From an uncultured Myxococcales bacterium (GTDB lineage: Bacteria; Myxococcota_A; UBA9042), in the NCBI GenBank assembly GCA_903842345.1, contig CAIMLR010000048.1, positions 1 to 51,023 on the forward strand: a stretch of DNA of 51,023 nucleotides, written 5' to 3'. Below the pieces are notes generated by a model. It did no database searches, was not told where the DNA came from, and worked only from the letters and a program-made list of their open reading frames with translations. Made by a program: the position numbers and the translations under genes. Numbering within the stretch: position 1 is the stretch's first letter; every line of letters starts with the position of its first letter. Positions 7,785-17,465 of the stretch are shown here, one piece after another.

Positions 7785-8873
7785 TTACGGCAGCGTCGGG
7801 TAGTCCGTGTAGCCTTCCGCGCCACCGCCATACAGCTTGTCAAACTGCGGCGGATTGAGCGCCGCACCCGCGGCGATGCGCGCCGGCAGATCCGGATTGG
7901 CCAGGAACGGCACGCCAAACGCGATGGCATCCGCCGTACCCGCCTGCAGCGTCGCTTCCGCCGTCTCGCCGGTATGGCCACCATTGAGGATCAGCGCGCC
8001 GTGGTAGTGCGCGCGGATGACCGGCGCCAACTGCGGCTGGCCCGGCGCGAACATGACGCCCGCAACCGGCTGGATCATGTGCACGTACGCGATGTGCGCC
8101 TGTTCCGCGCGCTGGGCGACGGCGGTGACGAGCGCGACCGGATCGGAGTCCGTGAGGCTCGGGCGGCTGACCGGCAGCGACAGGCGAATGCCGACGCGTC
8201 CCGGACCCCAAATGGCGACGACGGCGTCGATGATTTCCCCGAGGAAGCGGACGCGGTTGGCGACCGAGCCGCCGTACTGGTCGGTGCGCTTGTTGCTGCT
8301 GTCGCGCAGGAATTGGTCGATGAGGTAGCCGTTGGCGCCATGCAATTCCACGCCGTCAAAGCCCGCCGCCTTGGCGTTGCGCGCCGCGTGGGCAAAATCT
8401 CCGACGATGCGGGCGATTTCCGCCGTCTCAAGCGCGCGCGGCACGCCGTAGGGCACCGGACCGGTCGCAGTGAACGCGTTGCTCTCATCCGCCAATGCCG
8501 ACGGCGCCACCGGCAGACCGCCGTTGGGCTGGAACGCCGGCAGGGACATGCGCCCGACGTGCCACAGCTGCGCGAAGATCTTGCCGCCCGCCGCGTGAAC
8601 CGCGTCCGTGACCGCGCGCCAGCCCGCGACCTGCGCGTCCGTGTGCACGCCCGGAGTTGCCGGATAGCCGACGCCTTCCTGCGAGACCTGGGTTCCTTCC
8701 GTGATGAGCAGACCGCCCGACGCCCGCTGGGCGTAGTAGGTCGCAGTCAGCGGCGCGACGACGTTGTCCTCGCCAGCGCGGCTGCGGGTCATGGGCGCAA
8801 GGACGACGCGGTTGGCAACGGGAACGTCGCCGATGGTGAACGGGGTGAGCAATTTGAGGGTGGGCTGGGTCAT
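7785..8873 (-). CDS. Old yellow enzyme family alkene reductase (362 aa)
   Basis: An FMN-dependent NAD(P)H:flavin oxidoreductase of the NemA/XenB class, which reduces activated C=C bonds and nitro compounds. TIM-barrel signatures are visible: NRVVLAPMTRSRA near the start, LLITEGTQVS, FAQLWHVGRMS, then GFDGVELHGANGYLIDQFLRDSSNKRTDQYGGS, and ILNGGHTGETAEATLQAGTADAIAFGVPFLANPDLP. The length matches the family. Start at ATG 8873, where GGAG is about 9 bases upstream; in-frame codons further upstream encode low-quality sequence. A single gene, convergent with the RIO kinase. Confidence 0.95.
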   Translation of the reverse strand: MTQPTLKLLTPFTIGDVPVANRVVLAPMTRSRAGEDNVVAPLTATYYAQRASGGLLITEGTQVSQEGVGYPATPGVHTDAQVAGWRAVTDAVHAAGGKIFAQLWHVGRMSLPAFQPNGGLPVAPSALADESNAFTATGPVPYGVPRALETAEIARIVGDFAHAARNAKAAGFDGVELHGANGYLIDQFLRDSSNKRTDQYGGSVANRVRFLGEIIDAVVAIWGPGRVGIRLSLPVSRPSLTDSDPVALVTAVAQRAEQAHIAYVHMIQPVAGVMFAPGQPQLAPVIRAHYHGALILNGGHTGETAEATLQAGTADAIAFGVPFLANPDLPARIAAGAALNPPQFDKLYGGGAEGYTDYPTLP

Positions 8874-9069
8874 AACTGAATTCTCCGACGCGGCATGCGT
8901 CGACACAGATAAGCACAGCGGAGGGGGGCAACAAGGGCCATCATGAGAAACGGATTGTTCGCCGTCAGGGACAGTCGCGACCGGAGCACCGCCAGTGTTT
9001 GCGAGGCTCGGGAGATTCAGGCATCCTGCCATGGACTTCCGCGCATCGCCGTCCTTGGAGTTCCCGCTG

Positions 9070-10662
9070 ATGTTTGAAGCCATTGTCGCCACGATTGTCG
9101 CCGTCATGGGCACGGCCCAGGACTGGACCGGCGTCGAGTTTGGCCGCGCGCAGTTTGATCAGGTCCAAGCGTACGCGCAGGAGCGGATGCTCGATCCGCC
9201 GGTCGCTGGCACGCCGCGCGAGCAATTTGCCTGGCGTCACGGCGCGGAGCTGTCGCTGTGGAATGCCGCGCCGCTCGTGGATCTGGTGCCAGCGCGGTAT
9301 CTGGCCGACCTGCAGGACCATGGCTGGACGCCGGCGCACCCGCCCGAGCCGCTGATCTGTGGCAAGCAGCCGGTCGACGGCCTGATGCTGGTGCGGGAGC
9401 CAGTCTGGGATCGCGAGCCGTCGGCGCTCAAGATCGCATGGCAGGAGTGGCACGGCGCGCACACCTTCAGCAAGACCGAGCTGTTCTGTGTGCTCAAATG
9501 GCAGGAGGACGCGCTGCCGCGGGACGACGCGCATCAGGCGCGGGTCTATGCCGCGTGGATCAACGCAGCGTCGGGTTGGCTGAAGGGCTTGGACAAGCAC
9601 AGCGATGTGCTCGCGGCGCGCTACTGGGATCGCGTGAGCGAGCCCGATCAAGTGGCGGCGCAGGCGGACCTCGGTTTTGCGGTCACGGCGTGCGCGCAGG
9701 AGCAGCCGGGGACGCCGAGCCAATGCTGCGTCGCGGATGTGCGCGAAGGCTCCAGCGCGTGGCGCGCGGATCTGCGCGTGGGCGATCGCGTGGCGGGCAC
9801 CGTGCAAGCGCCGTTTGACCCGTGCCGAACACCGGCGCTGCTCAAGGGCGACTCAGGCTCCAAGGTGGAACTGCGGCTGTGGTCGATGCGCAGGAAGCGG
9901 ACGCGCGCGGTGCGGCTGATCCGCGATTTTGCCGTGGCGCATGACGTCTCCGAGGAGCGGCTGGCGGCCGGCTATCTGCACCTCCGGCTCAGCGATTTTG
10001 TCAAAGGCACTGCGGCGCGCCTGCGTGCCGTGATTGCGGCGGAGGCGGGCGCAAAGTCGCGGACGCCGTTGCGCGGCATCATCCTGGACATGCGGGACAA
10101 CACGGGCGGCGTGCTGGATGAGGCCGTCGCGATCGCGGACATGCTGCTGCCGTCCGGGACAATCCTGAAGGCGCGCTGGCACGCCAAGCCGGACCAACAA
10201 CCGCTGGCGTCGGACACACCGGACGACGTGCGTTTGCCCATCGTGCTCGTCGTGAACCGGATGTGCGCGTCGGCGTGCGAGGTGCTGACCGGCGCGCTGC
10301 AGGACCATCGCCGCGCGCTGGTGCTGGGGGAACACACGCTCGGCAAGGCGTCCATGCAGCGCATCGCCAAGCCGACGCTGATGGCGGGCTTCTACATCAA
10401 GGCGACGATTGGTCACTACTGGACGCCAAACGACCGCGATCTGGATGGCGTTGGCACGCTGCCGGATATCGCGCTGCCGCTGCAGGCGACCACGCAGTTC
10501 TCCGCGCCGCAGGAGGCGGTGTGGCGCCAGGCGGCACAGTGCGTCGCGCGTCAAGGCCAAGCGCCCAAGCTGTTGGCGGCGGACGTGGCGCCCAAACGGC
10601 GGCCGGATCCGTGGCTGGCGATGGCGCGGGACTTTGTGGCGTGCGTGGCGCAGCCGCAGTGA
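9070..10662 (+). CDS. S41-family C-terminal-processing-like serine protease with PDZ (530 aa)
   Basis: The C-terminal half is an S41 peptidase: LRGIILDMRDNTGGVLDEAVAIADMLLP, then VLVVNRMCASACEVLTGALQDHRRALVLGEHTLGKASMQ. Alignment to the Tsp/CtpA motif places the nucleophile Ser in CASACE and the general-base Lys in TLGK exactly 25 residues later, so the Ser-Lys dyad is intact; the usual second Ser of SASE is Cys. A PDZ-like segment precedes it (AWRADLRVGDRVAG). Roughly 200 N-terminal residues are unrecognised. The first residues (MFEAIVATIVAVMGTAQ) could be a short signal peptide, fitting a periplasmic enzyme. Start at ATG 9070 with GGAG 9 bases upstream. Confidence 0.85.
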   Translation: MFEAIVATIVAVMGTAQDWTGVEFGRAQFDQVQAYAQERMLDPPVAGTPREQFAWRHGAELSLWNAAPLVDLVPARYLADLQDHGWTPAHPPEPLICGKQPVDGLMLVREPVWDREPSALKIAWQEWHGAHTFSKTELFCVLKWQEDALPRDDAHQARVYAAWINAASGWLKGLDKHSDVLAARYWDRVSEPDQVAAQADLGFAVTACAQEQPGTPSQCCVADVREGSSAWRADLRVGDRVAGTVQAPFDPCRTPALLKGDSGSKVELRLWSMRRKRTRAVRLIRDFAVAHDVSEERLAAGYLHLRLSDFVKGTAARLRAVIAAEAGAKSRTPLRGIILDMRDNTGGVLDEAVAIADMLLPSGTILKARWHAKPDQQPLASDTPDDVRLPIVLVVNRMCASACEVLTGALQDHRRALVLGEHTLGKASMQRIAKPTLMAGFYIKATIGHYWTPNDRDLDGVGTLPDIALPLQATTQFSAPQEAVWRQAAQCVARQGQAPKLLAADVAPKRRPDPWLAMARDFVACVAQPQ

Positions 10663-10668
10663 CGGCAA

Positions 10669-11259
10669 CTACGCTTCGGTGGGCGTCCACGCCTGCGGAA
10701 AGGAACCCGCGGCAATCGACTCGACGAGCGGCCGCCGGTCGTTGGGCGTCTCACGCGGCCGGTTGCGTTCCGCCAGGTCGTTGATGTCGCCTTTGTGGCC
10801 CAACGCGACGATGCAGTGAATCGCAAAACCATCGGGAATCTGCAGTTCCGCGCGGATCCTGTCGGTCTGAATCCCGCCCATCGCGTGCGACACGAGGCCC
10901 ATCGAAGACGCCTGCAGCGCCATCGCCATCCACGCGGCACCCGCATCAAACGCGTGCGGCGCCAGCGGCTTGCCGTCGGGCGTCGTCACCTTGGACACCA
11001 CGACCACGAGCGCACCCGCGCGCACGCACCATTCGGCGTTGAACGGGTCCAGAAAGCTCAGGAACTGGGCGAACAGCGGCGTGCCGGCTTGCGCGTACAG
11101 GAAACGCCACGGCTGGAAGTTCGCCGCGGACGGCGCCCAGCGCGCCGCTTCCAGGATCCGCATCAGCTCGGAATCGCTCAGCGGCTGGCCGCTCATGGCG
11201 CGCGTGGAGGAACGGTGGAGGACCAGGGGCAGGATCTCATGGGACGGAATTCGCGACAT
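10669..11259 (-). CDS. Nitroreductase family protein (196 aa)
   Basis: An FMN-dependent nitroreductase-fold enzyme. Diagnostic segments are RSSTRAMSGQPLSDSELMRILEAARWAPSAANFQPWRF (FMN phosphate binding), AWMAMALQASSMGLVSHAMGG and the terminal IVALGHKGDINDL. Substrate cannot be predicted; members reduce nitroaromatics, quinones or flavins. The start ATG 11259 lies 8 bases after the stop of the 1099-aa lipoprotein gene on the same strand, so the two may share a transcript. It is convergent with the S41 protease, with only 6 bases between stops. Confidence 0.92.
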   Translation of the reverse strand: MSRIPSHEILPLVLHRSSTRAMSGQPLSDSELMRILEAARWAPSAANFQPWRFLYAQAGTPLFAQFLSFLDPFNAEWCVRAGALVVVVSKVTTPDGKPLAPHAFDAGAAWMAMALQASSMGLVSHAMGGIQTDRIRAELQIPDGFAIHCIVALGHKGDINDLAERNRPRETPNDRRPLVESIAAGSFPQAWTPTEA

Positions 11260-11267
11260 TGGACTTC

Positions 11268-14200
11268 CTATTTGACGAACAGCACAACGTTGTCGATGCC
11301 AAAGGCCTCGTCGGACGCGGCCTGGTCGAGGTTGCTGGTGAGCGTGACGGTCGCGGTCGCCGCGGTGTGTGCCGTGAGGATCGGATTGCCCGGATCCCAC
11401 AAGTCGTCCTGGTAGTCCCAGCGGCCGCACTTGTTGTTCCAGCCGCCGGTCCACTCGTTGGCGATGCTCTGCTTGGCCCAGACCTGCGCGCCGTCGATCC
11501 TGGCGATGGCGTACTCTGCGTCCCAGGAATCCAGACGCGCGTACTGGAACCACAGCTTGGTCTGCGTGTGCGGTGGCGCGTTCACCGTCTTGGCCGGTGC
11601 GGCTCCTGCGCCAAATTGCCCGGCGCCGCCGAGGATCTTGCCGTAGTTCCCGCAGCCGCTGACCGTGCCCTGGCTCCAGCCGCCTTGGCTCTTCTCAAAG
11701 TCGTCGGAGATGAGCCGCGTCCAGCCGCCGTTCTTCATGTCGCAGTAGTACTGGCCGACCGCGATGGGGCCAGAGCTGTCGATGTCCAGCCAGTAGGTGC
11801 CGTCCGCGCTCTTGGGCAGGGCCTGGAAGATGGCGAGGCAGGAGAGGGCGGGCGCTCCGGGACCGCTGCCGAGCGCGCCGCAGACCGTGCCGTCCCCGAC
11901 CAGGCCGGCGGGGCACGTGCAGGTGAAGCTTCCCGGCGTGTTGGCGCACGTCGCATTCACGGCGCAGTTGCTCTTGCCGGTCGTGCACTCGTTGACGTCC
12001 GCGCAGGTCTTGCCGTCGCCGACGTAGCCGGCCTTGCAGGTGCAGGTGTAGCTGCCCACGGTGTTGGCGCACGTCGCTTCCGCCGCGCAGACCGCCGTGC
12101 CCAGCGCGCATTCGTCGACGTCTACGCAACCGCCGTTCGCAGCGGCGTAGCCCGCGGGGCAGACCGTGCAGTTCAACTGGCCCGTCGTGTCCATCTCGCA
12201 GATCGAGTTCGCGCCGCAGACGCCGGGCTGCGTCGTGCAAAGGTCCTCAAATACCGCGAAATCGTCGATGAACCAGCCCGCGTTCAAGTCCGCGTCGCAC
12301 GTGCCGGCAAAGGCGAAGCGGAAGCGCAGCGTGTGGCCAGCCCACGCGGTGCTGGTGAACGTCAGCTTGGTCCACGCCGCGGTCGCGGTGACGGGGGCCA
12401 AATCGGTGAACGCGCCGCCGTCGATTTGCACGGCGACGGTCGCGGACTTGGTCGCCGCCCAGTTGCCGGCGCTGTAGAACGTCAGCTTCGTCGTGGTGCC
12501 GGTCGCCATCGCGGCCAGGTCGATGCTCGGGGAGGTCGCGGTCGCGTTGAGGCTCGCCTGGCCGCTGCCACACTGGACGTCCGTGCCGTTGTTGATGTTC
12601 AGCGAGCACGACTTGGATTGCGGCGCGGGGATCGCGGGCGTGGCGTCAAAGCCCCACTTCACGGCGCCGTCGGCCAGGAGCGCATCGGAGCGCTGCCACA
12701 AGTCCAGGCTGCCCGAGCCGCAGTTGAACGGCTCCGCGTACGTGCTGGTGATTTGGCAAGCGTTGCCCGCGAGCGGTGTGTTGACGCAGCCGCCGACCGG
12801 GTCGCAGCTGTCGGCGGTGCACGCAAAGCCGTCGTTGCAGGTCACGGGCGTGCCGGCGCAGCTGCCGGCGCCGCACATGTCGCCGCTCGTGCAGGCGTTG
12901 CCATCGTTGCACGCCGCCGTGTTGGCCACGTGCGCGCAGCCGCTCGTGGGGTTGCAGCTGTCGATCGTGCAGTCATTGTCGTCGTTGCACGGCAGCGTGC
13001 CCTGCGGCTGGCAGGTGCTCGCGGCGCAGATTTCGCCGGTTGTGCAGACGTCGCCGTCGTCACACGTCTTGCCGTTGTTCTGCGCGGCGAACTTGCACGC
13101 GCCGTCCGCCGGGTCGCAGCTGTTGAGCCGGCAGAGCGTGTCGCTGGCCGGGTCGCAGGTCACGACCGTCGTCGGGTTGACCTTGCACACGTACGGCGCG
13201 GCGGACTTGGCGCAGTACAGCGTGCCGTTGCACTTGTTGCCGTCTTCGTACTGGGCGCAGTCGCTGTCGGCCTGGCAGTTGCAGGCGTTCTGGGTGCCCG
13301 CGAGGCACGCGCCCTCCTTGCAGATGTCGCCGCTCGTGCAAGCGTCGCCGTCGTCGCAAGTGCCCGTATTGTTGACGTGCTGGCAGCCCAGCGCGCTGTC
13401 GCAAGAATCCGTGGTGCACGGGTTCTTGTCGTCGCAATCCGCGACCGTGCCAGCGCACTTGCCGGCGCTGCAGGCGTCCTTGACGGTGCAGAAATCGCCG
13501 TCGTCGCAGTCGCCGGAAATCGCAGTCGCCAGGCACGTGCCGCCGGTGCAGACGTCGCTCGTGCACGCGTTCTTGTCGTCACACATCGCGCCGATGCCGG
13601 TCTGGATGCCGTCGTCCGTGGCGCCGTTGCAGTCGTTGTCGACGTTGTCGCAGACCTCCGTCACGGCGACGGGCGCGCTGCACGCGGTCAAGCCGGCGTC
13701 GCCGCAGCTGCGGGAGCCGGTGCAGCCGGTGATGGTCGAGCCGTCCGGGGCGGTCTTGCTGCTTGCGCACGTCGTGCTGGCTTTGGTGGCCGTGGCGAGG
13801 CTGCTGCAACTGCACGTGTTGCTCTTGGGCCGGCAGAACGTCGCGGTGTCGCCGTCAACGGTGTTGGCGCTTTGGCACGCGTAGTCGGCGGGGCAGTCCT
13901 TGTCGGACAAGCAGAAATTGGCGCAGTACCAGCCGCTCGCGCCGTCCACTTCCGTGCCGGTGGGCGCGGTGCCCAGGCCGATGCACGCGACCTTGTCGAC
14001 GCCCGCGCTCGGGCACGTGGCGGACGTTGCGCACGGGTCGCACAGGTGGGGGAATTTCGGCGCGCACACGGATTTGTCGTCGTCCGTCGTCAGCGTGTCC
14101 GGGCCGGGAATGTTGACGCAAGTCGTGCCGTCGCTGCACGCCGTACCCGAGAGGCAGGGGGCGAGGCACTGCTTGCCGGCCGCCGTGTCCGCGCAAACGG

Positions 14201-14567
14201 TGATGGCCGGGCAATCGCCGTCGACTTTGCACGGGCAGCCAAAGTCGCCCGGGCACGTCGTGCTGCTGTCCGGTTTGGTGTCGGAGCCGCCGATGTCGGC
14301 GTCCGCGGAGGTTGCGCCGTCGCCAAGGGAGATGGCGTCCGTGCCCTGGCTGTCCAACGGCGGGAGCTCCCATTTCGGGACGTCGACGCCCGTGGCCGCG
14401 TCGCTGCCCGGGTCCGCGTCTCCCAGCGAGTCGCCCAGACCGACGTCATCGGTCGCGCCGCTTTGGTCGTTGTCGACGAGCGTCGATTGAATCGCCAAGT
14501 CATCGCCGCACGCGGCGAAAGACAAGACCAAGGCAAGTGCAGCGGCGAGGGAGATCGCTGATTTCAT
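11268..14567 (-). CDS. Large mosaic cysteine-rich lipoprotein (1099 aa)
   Basis: Signal peptide ending LSFAAC with Cys20 as lipidation site. Architecture in order, approximate residues: Asp/Thr/Ser-rich linker (25-110); Cys-rich modules (115-300); one MopE-type motif [16 protein letters not shown] (about 305-320); a run of [18 protein letters not shown]-type repeats (320-610); a jelly-roll/ConA-like beta domain (about 610-775); a DVDECALG calcium-binding EGF followed by a DVNECTTG one (about 790-890); and the front half of a fibrinogen-C-like domain, [41 protein letters not shown] (about 905-950), followed by a beta-rich tail. This is an animal-like extracellular mosaic typical of Myxococcota. 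Adhesion, prey or glycan binding is inferred only. Start has AGGA 8-9 bases upstream. Confidence 0.85.
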   Translation of the reverse strand: MKSAISLAAALALVLSFAACGDDLAIQSTLVDNDQSGATDDVGLGDSLGDADPGSDAATGVDVPKWELPPLDSQGTDAISLGDGATSADADIGGSDTKPDSSTTCPGDFGCPCKVDGDCPAITVCADTAAGKQCLAPCLSGTACSDGTTCVNIPGPDTLTTDDDKSVCAPKFPHLCDPCATSATCPSAGVDKVACIGLGTAPTGTEVDGASGWYCANFCLSDKDCPADYACQSANTVDGDTATFCRPKSNTCSCSSLATATKASTTCASSKTAPDGSTITGCTGSRSCGDAGLTACSAPVAVTEVCDNVDNDCNGATDDGIQTGIGAMCDDKNACTSDVCTGGTCLATAISGDCDDGDFCTVKDACSAGKCAGTVADCDDKNPCTTDSCDSALGCQHVNNTGTCDDGDACTSGDICKEGACLAGTQNACNCQADSDCAQYEDGNKCNGTLYCAKSAAPYVCKVNPTTVVTCDPASDTLCRLNSCDPADGACKFAAQNNGKTCDDGDVCTTGEICAASTCQPQGTLPCNDDNDCTIDSCNPTSGCAHVANTAACNDGNACTSGDMCGAGSCAGTPVTCNDGFACTADSCDPVGGCVNTPLAGNACQITSTYAEPFNCGSGSLDLWQRSDALLADGAVKWGFDATPAIPAPQSKSCSLNINNGTDVQCGSGQASLNATATSPSIDLAAMATGTTTKLTFYSAGNWAATKSATVAVQIDGGAFTDLAPVTATAAWTKLTFTSTAWAGHTLRFRFAFAGTCDADLNAGWFIDDFAVFEDLCTTQPGVCGANSICEMDTTGQLNCTVCPAGYAAANGGCVDVDECALGTAVCAAEATCANTVGSYTCTCKAGYVGDGKTCADVNECTTGKSNCAVNATCANTPGSFTCTCPAGLVGDGTVCGALGSGPGAPALSCLAIFQALPKSADGTYWLDIDSSGPIAVGQYYCDMKNGGWTRLISDDFEKSQGGWSQGTVSGCGNYGKILGGAGQFGAGAAPAKTVNAPPHTQTKLWFQYARLDSWDAEYAIARIDGAQVWAKQSIANEWTGGWNNKCGRWDYQDDLWDPGNPILTAHTAATATVTLTSNLDQAASDEAFGIDNVVLFVK

Positions 14568-14643
14568 GTCAGATCCTTTGTGTTGCGGCCAAGAGACGTT
14601 GGATACGCACCGCGCGAGGATAGCGGATCTTCGGGAGCGATGC

Positions 14644-15027
14644 ATGTCACGCCTTGGCAAACCTTACACATTCTGGCAAGTCGTCGGCATGACAAAACCG
14701 CCGCTCAAGCCGTTCGTGGAGATTCTCGTTGCGCCGCATGCCGCGCTGCCCGATGGCTGCGCGCTGCGCTACAAGGCGGAGTCGCCGGTGCGGCAGGTGG
14801 CGCGCGTGCTGTACGAACCGGACGACGGGCCGGACGGCGTTTGGCAGGTCAACGGGCAAGACGCCGCCGGCCGCATGACGACGGCGCGCGCCGTCCAGGT
14901 CGAGGATTCCGGCGCGGGCACTTCCTGGTTGATTTGGGGCGACGCCTTTGGCCTGCGCCTGCGCCACGGCGATACGCTCGTTGCGGAGACGCACCTGCTG
15001 CTCGCGCTGGACCAGATCGTCGATTAG
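14644..15027 (+). CDS. Hypothetical protein (127 aa)
   Basis: No family recognised. The frame has normal composition and a strong ribosome-binding site (GGGAG, 6 bases before ATG 14644); an alternative ATG at 14689 begins [23 protein letters not shown]. The sequence alternates short strand-like segments ([47 protein letters not shown]), suggesting a small all-beta domain. There is no signal peptide, metal motif or Cys pair. It is divergent from the large lipoprotein gene (77 bases apart), and its stop overlaps the purN stop by 4 bases in tail-to-tail orientation. Confidence 0.65.
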   Translation: MSRLGKPYTFWQVVGMTKPPLKPFVEILVAPHAALPDGCALRYKAESPVRQVARVLYEPDDGPDGVWQVNGQDAAGRMTTARAVQVEDSGAGTSWLIWGDAFGLRLRHGDTLVAETHLLLALDQIVD

Positions 15028-15626
15028 CCGATCTTCTGCGCGATCGCCGCCACCAGCACTTCATGCTCGACGGCGTGAATGCGCGCCGTCAGCGCGTCGA
15101 TCGGCTCGCCCGGGACGATCGGAACGTGCCGGACGGCGATGGGCGCGCCGGCGTCCAGATCGGCGACGACTTCATGCACCATCACGCCCGTTTCGCCCAC
15201 TTCACCGCGCCGCGCCGCCTCCCAGGCTTGGCCGATCGCATCCTTGCCAATGAACGCGCCGGGCAGGGCGGGGTGCAAGTTGATGGCGCGACCGGCGAAG
15301 GTCGTCAGGAAGGGCTCGCCCAGAATGAGCATCCAACCGGCGCAAACCACCAAATCCGGCTGCGCGCGCGCCACAGTCTGCGTCAGCAACGCGTCAAAAT
15401 CGCCGCGCGTGCCGCCTTGCGCCTTCACGGCCGCGAGGGTGTGGACCGCAGTCGCGATCCCGCGCGTTTGCGCCCGAATCAGCGCGTGGGCATCCGCGCG
15501 ATGGCTCACGACGAGGACGACTTCAGCGGCCAGTTGGCCCGCGTCGATCGCGTCAAAGATCGCCTGAAGGTTGGATCCGTGACCCGCGGCGAGCACAACA
15601 AGCCGCGCGGAATTCTGACGATGCAT
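15024..15626 (-). CDS. purN: Phosphoribosylglycinamide formyltransferase PurN (200 aa)
   Basis: Transfers a formyl group from 10-formyl-tetrahydrofolate to GAR in de novo purine synthesis. The N-terminal VLAAGHGSNLQAIFDAI is the phosphoribosyl-binding loop, INLHPALPGAF carries the catalytic Asn-x-His, and VVADLDAGAPI the catalytic Asp. The sequence ALPGAFIGKDAIGQAWEA instead of the commoner LLPAFPG marks a divergent branch. Start at ATG 15626, six bases after AGGAG; an upstream in-frame ATG (15647) is less well placed. A single gene, convergent with and overlapping the 127-aa hypothetical by 4 bases. Confidence 0.92.
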   Translation of the reverse strand: MHRQNSARLVVLAAGHGSNLQAIFDAIDAGQLAAEVVLVVSHRADAHALIRAQTRGIATAVHTLAAVKAQGGTRGDFDALLTQTVARAQPDLVVCAGWMLILGEPFLTTFAGRAINLHPALPGAFIGKDAIGQAWEAARRGEVGETGVMVHEVVADLDAGAPIAVRHVPIVPGEPIDALTARIHAVEHEVLVAAIAQKIG

Positions 15627-15695
15627 CGGCGACTCCTGGGCTGCCACCTGCGGCGGCGGCGCAGTCTACGCGCACCGCCGCTCGGACGGAATGGC

Positions 15696-15724
15696 TTGGC
15701 CGCAATCCGTCGGCGTGGTATTTT
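15696..15724 (+). promoter_or_regulatory. Candidate sigma-70 promoter of the GAF/HD-GYP gene
   Basis: TTGGCC (15696-15701) and TATTTT (15719-15724) are separated by 17 bases; each matches the consensus at 4 of 6 positions. The predicted start of transcription is about 20 bases before the ATG at 15750, in the divergent interval with purN. Confidence 0.45.
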
Positions 15725-15749
15725 GAGTCACACAGAGCGGGCAGGGAAC

Positions 15750-17345
15750 ATGGCTGAAGACTCTCTCAAGACCGGGCAGACCGGACAGATTTCCGTTGGC
15801 AACGCGACGGGCACCTACTTGGCGGTGACTCCGCACAGTGAGACGGCGCTGCGGCTGTCGGCGTTGCTGGATGTTGCCAAGACCCTGATTTCTGAGCGCA
15901 ATCTTGATTCTCTTTTGGGCAAGATCCTCTACGAAGCGTCCCGCGTTGTGGATGCCGACCGCGGCTCACTTTTCCTCGTCGATCGCGAGACCGGCGAGCT
16001 GTGGGCGAAGATTGCCCAGGGAATCGGCGGCGATCGCGAGATCCGGATTCCCGCCGGCGTGGGCTTGGCCGGCCACGTCGCGCAGACGGGTGAAATCATC
16101 AAGCTGCGCAACGCCTATGACGATCCGCGCTTCAACGCGTCCATCGATCGCGCCACGGGCTACCAGACGCGCTCGCTGCTCGCGGTGCCGATGGTCGACA
16201 TGCACGGCCAGATCGTCGGCGTCATTCAGGTCCTGAACAAGAAGCACGGGCGTTTTACGCAGGACGACGCCGATGTGCTCGTGGCGCTGGGCGGGCAAGC
16301 GGCGGCGGCGATCGAGAACGCCAAGCTGCACGACGAAATCCAGAAGCTGTTTGAAGGGTTCGTGCAGGCGTCCGTCGTGGCGATCGAGTCGCGCGATCCC
16401 AGCACGGCGGGTCACTCGGAGCGCGTGTCCCGGCTGACGCTGGGGCTGGCGGACGCGGTCGAACTGGTCGGCCTGCCGCAGCACCTTGGGCTGACGTTTG
16501 GTCCGAGCGAACGGATGGAGATCCGGTACGCGGCGCTGCTCCACGATTTCGGCAAGGTCGGCGTGCGCGAGGACGTCCTGATCAAGGCGCAGAAGCTGTA
16601 TCCGCACCAACTGGAGCTCCTGCGCCACCGTTTTGACTATGCCAAGACGAGCATGGAGGCGGAAACGCTGCGCAAGTGCGTGGCGATGCTGCTGGCGGGC
16701 GCGGATCCGGCGCTCGTCCAGCGCGAGCAGGAGAGCCTGGCGCGGCGGACGGCGGACCTCGAGGCGCAATTCCAGGTCGTGCTCACGTGCAACCGGCCGA
16801 CCGTCCTGCAGGGCGGCAGTTTTGAGAGCCTGCAGTTGCTCCAGCAGTCGCTGTTCATCGGCGCGGATGGCGAAAGCCAGCAGTTGGTGACGCCGGCGGA
16901 AGTCGCGGTGCTGTCGATTCCCAAGGGCTCGCTGTCGCCGGACGAGCGGCTGGAAATCGAGAGCCACGTGACCCACACGTTTCGCTTCCTGTCGCAGATT
17001 CCGTGGACGCGCAGCCTCAAGCGCGTGCCGGAAATCGCCCATGGCCACCACGAGAAGATCGACGGGCACGGCTATCCGCGCGGGCTCGCGGGCGAGGCCA
17101 TTTGCATCGAAGCGCGCATGATGGCGATCGCCGATATCTACGACGCGTTGACGGCGTCGGACCGACCGTACAAGAAGGCCGTGCCGCATGACATGGCGCT
17201 GCGCATTCTGGACGACGAGGCGCGCGACAAGAAGATCGACGGGGACCTGCTGTCCGTGTTCCGCGAGGCAGATGTGGCGCGGCGTGTGCTCGGCGTCGAC
17301 GTGGTCCGCGCCAACAATGCCACGCGGGTTTCCGGCGTCTTCTAG
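15750..17345 (+). CDS. GAF domain / HD-GYP phosphodiesterase-like protein (531 aa)
   Basis: Residues about 40-190 are a GAF sensory domain (LLGKILYEASRVVDADRGSLFLVDRETGEL...VGLAGHVAQTGEIIKL). Residues about 200-500 are an HD-GYP domain: GHSERVSRLT, ALLHDFGKVG (HD at 265-266) and HGHHEKIDGHGYPRGLAGEAI (HHExxDGxGYP at 433-443). HD-GYP enzymes hydrolyse cyclic-di-GMP or cGAMP; the metal ligands appear present. A roughly 100-residue insertion (about 292-395) separates the HD pair from the HHE helix, longer than in typical HD-GYP proteins. Cytosolic, with no membrane segment. Ribosome-binding site AGGGA just before ATG 15750. Confidence 0.9.
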   Translation: MAEDSLKTGQTGQISVGNATGTYLAVTPHSETALRLSALLDVAKTLISERNLDSLLGKILYEASRVVDADRGSLFLVDRETGELWAKIAQGIGGDREIRIPAGVGLAGHVAQTGEIIKLRNAYDDPRFNASIDRATGYQTRSLLAVPMVDMHGQIVGVIQVLNKKHGRFTQDDADVLVALGGQAAAAIENAKLHDEIQKLFEGFVQASVVAIESRDPSTAGHSERVSRLTLGLADAVELVGLPQHLGLTFGPSERMEIRYAALLHDFGKVGVREDVLIKAQKLYPHQLELLRHRFDYAKTSMEAETLRKCVAMLLAGADPALVQREQESLARRTADLEAQFQVVLTCNRPTVLQGGSFESLQLLQQSLFIGADGESQQLVTPAEVAVLSIPKGSLSPDERLEIESHVTHTFRFLSQIPWTRSLKRVPEIAHGHHEKIDGHGYPRGLAGEAICIEARMMAIADIYDALTASDRPYKKAVPHDMALRILDDEARDKKIDGDLLSVFREADVARRVLGVDVVRANNATRVSGVF

Positions 17346-17465
17346 CCGCGGAGTTCTGCAGCAAATCCTGAAAATTGTTACGGTTTGGCAACGACGCAGA
17401 TGGCGCTTGCGGCGCCGCCAAGCGGCAGGTAGGCTCTGGGGTTGGCTGTTCAGTCCGGAGTTGCT

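Noticed and set aside
11259-14561. An 1100-codon open frame antisense to the large lipoprotein
   Set aside because: It is Ala/Val/Arg-rich low-complexity sequence mirroring the Cys/Asp codons of the sense gene, which has a signal peptide, real domains and a ribosome-binding site.
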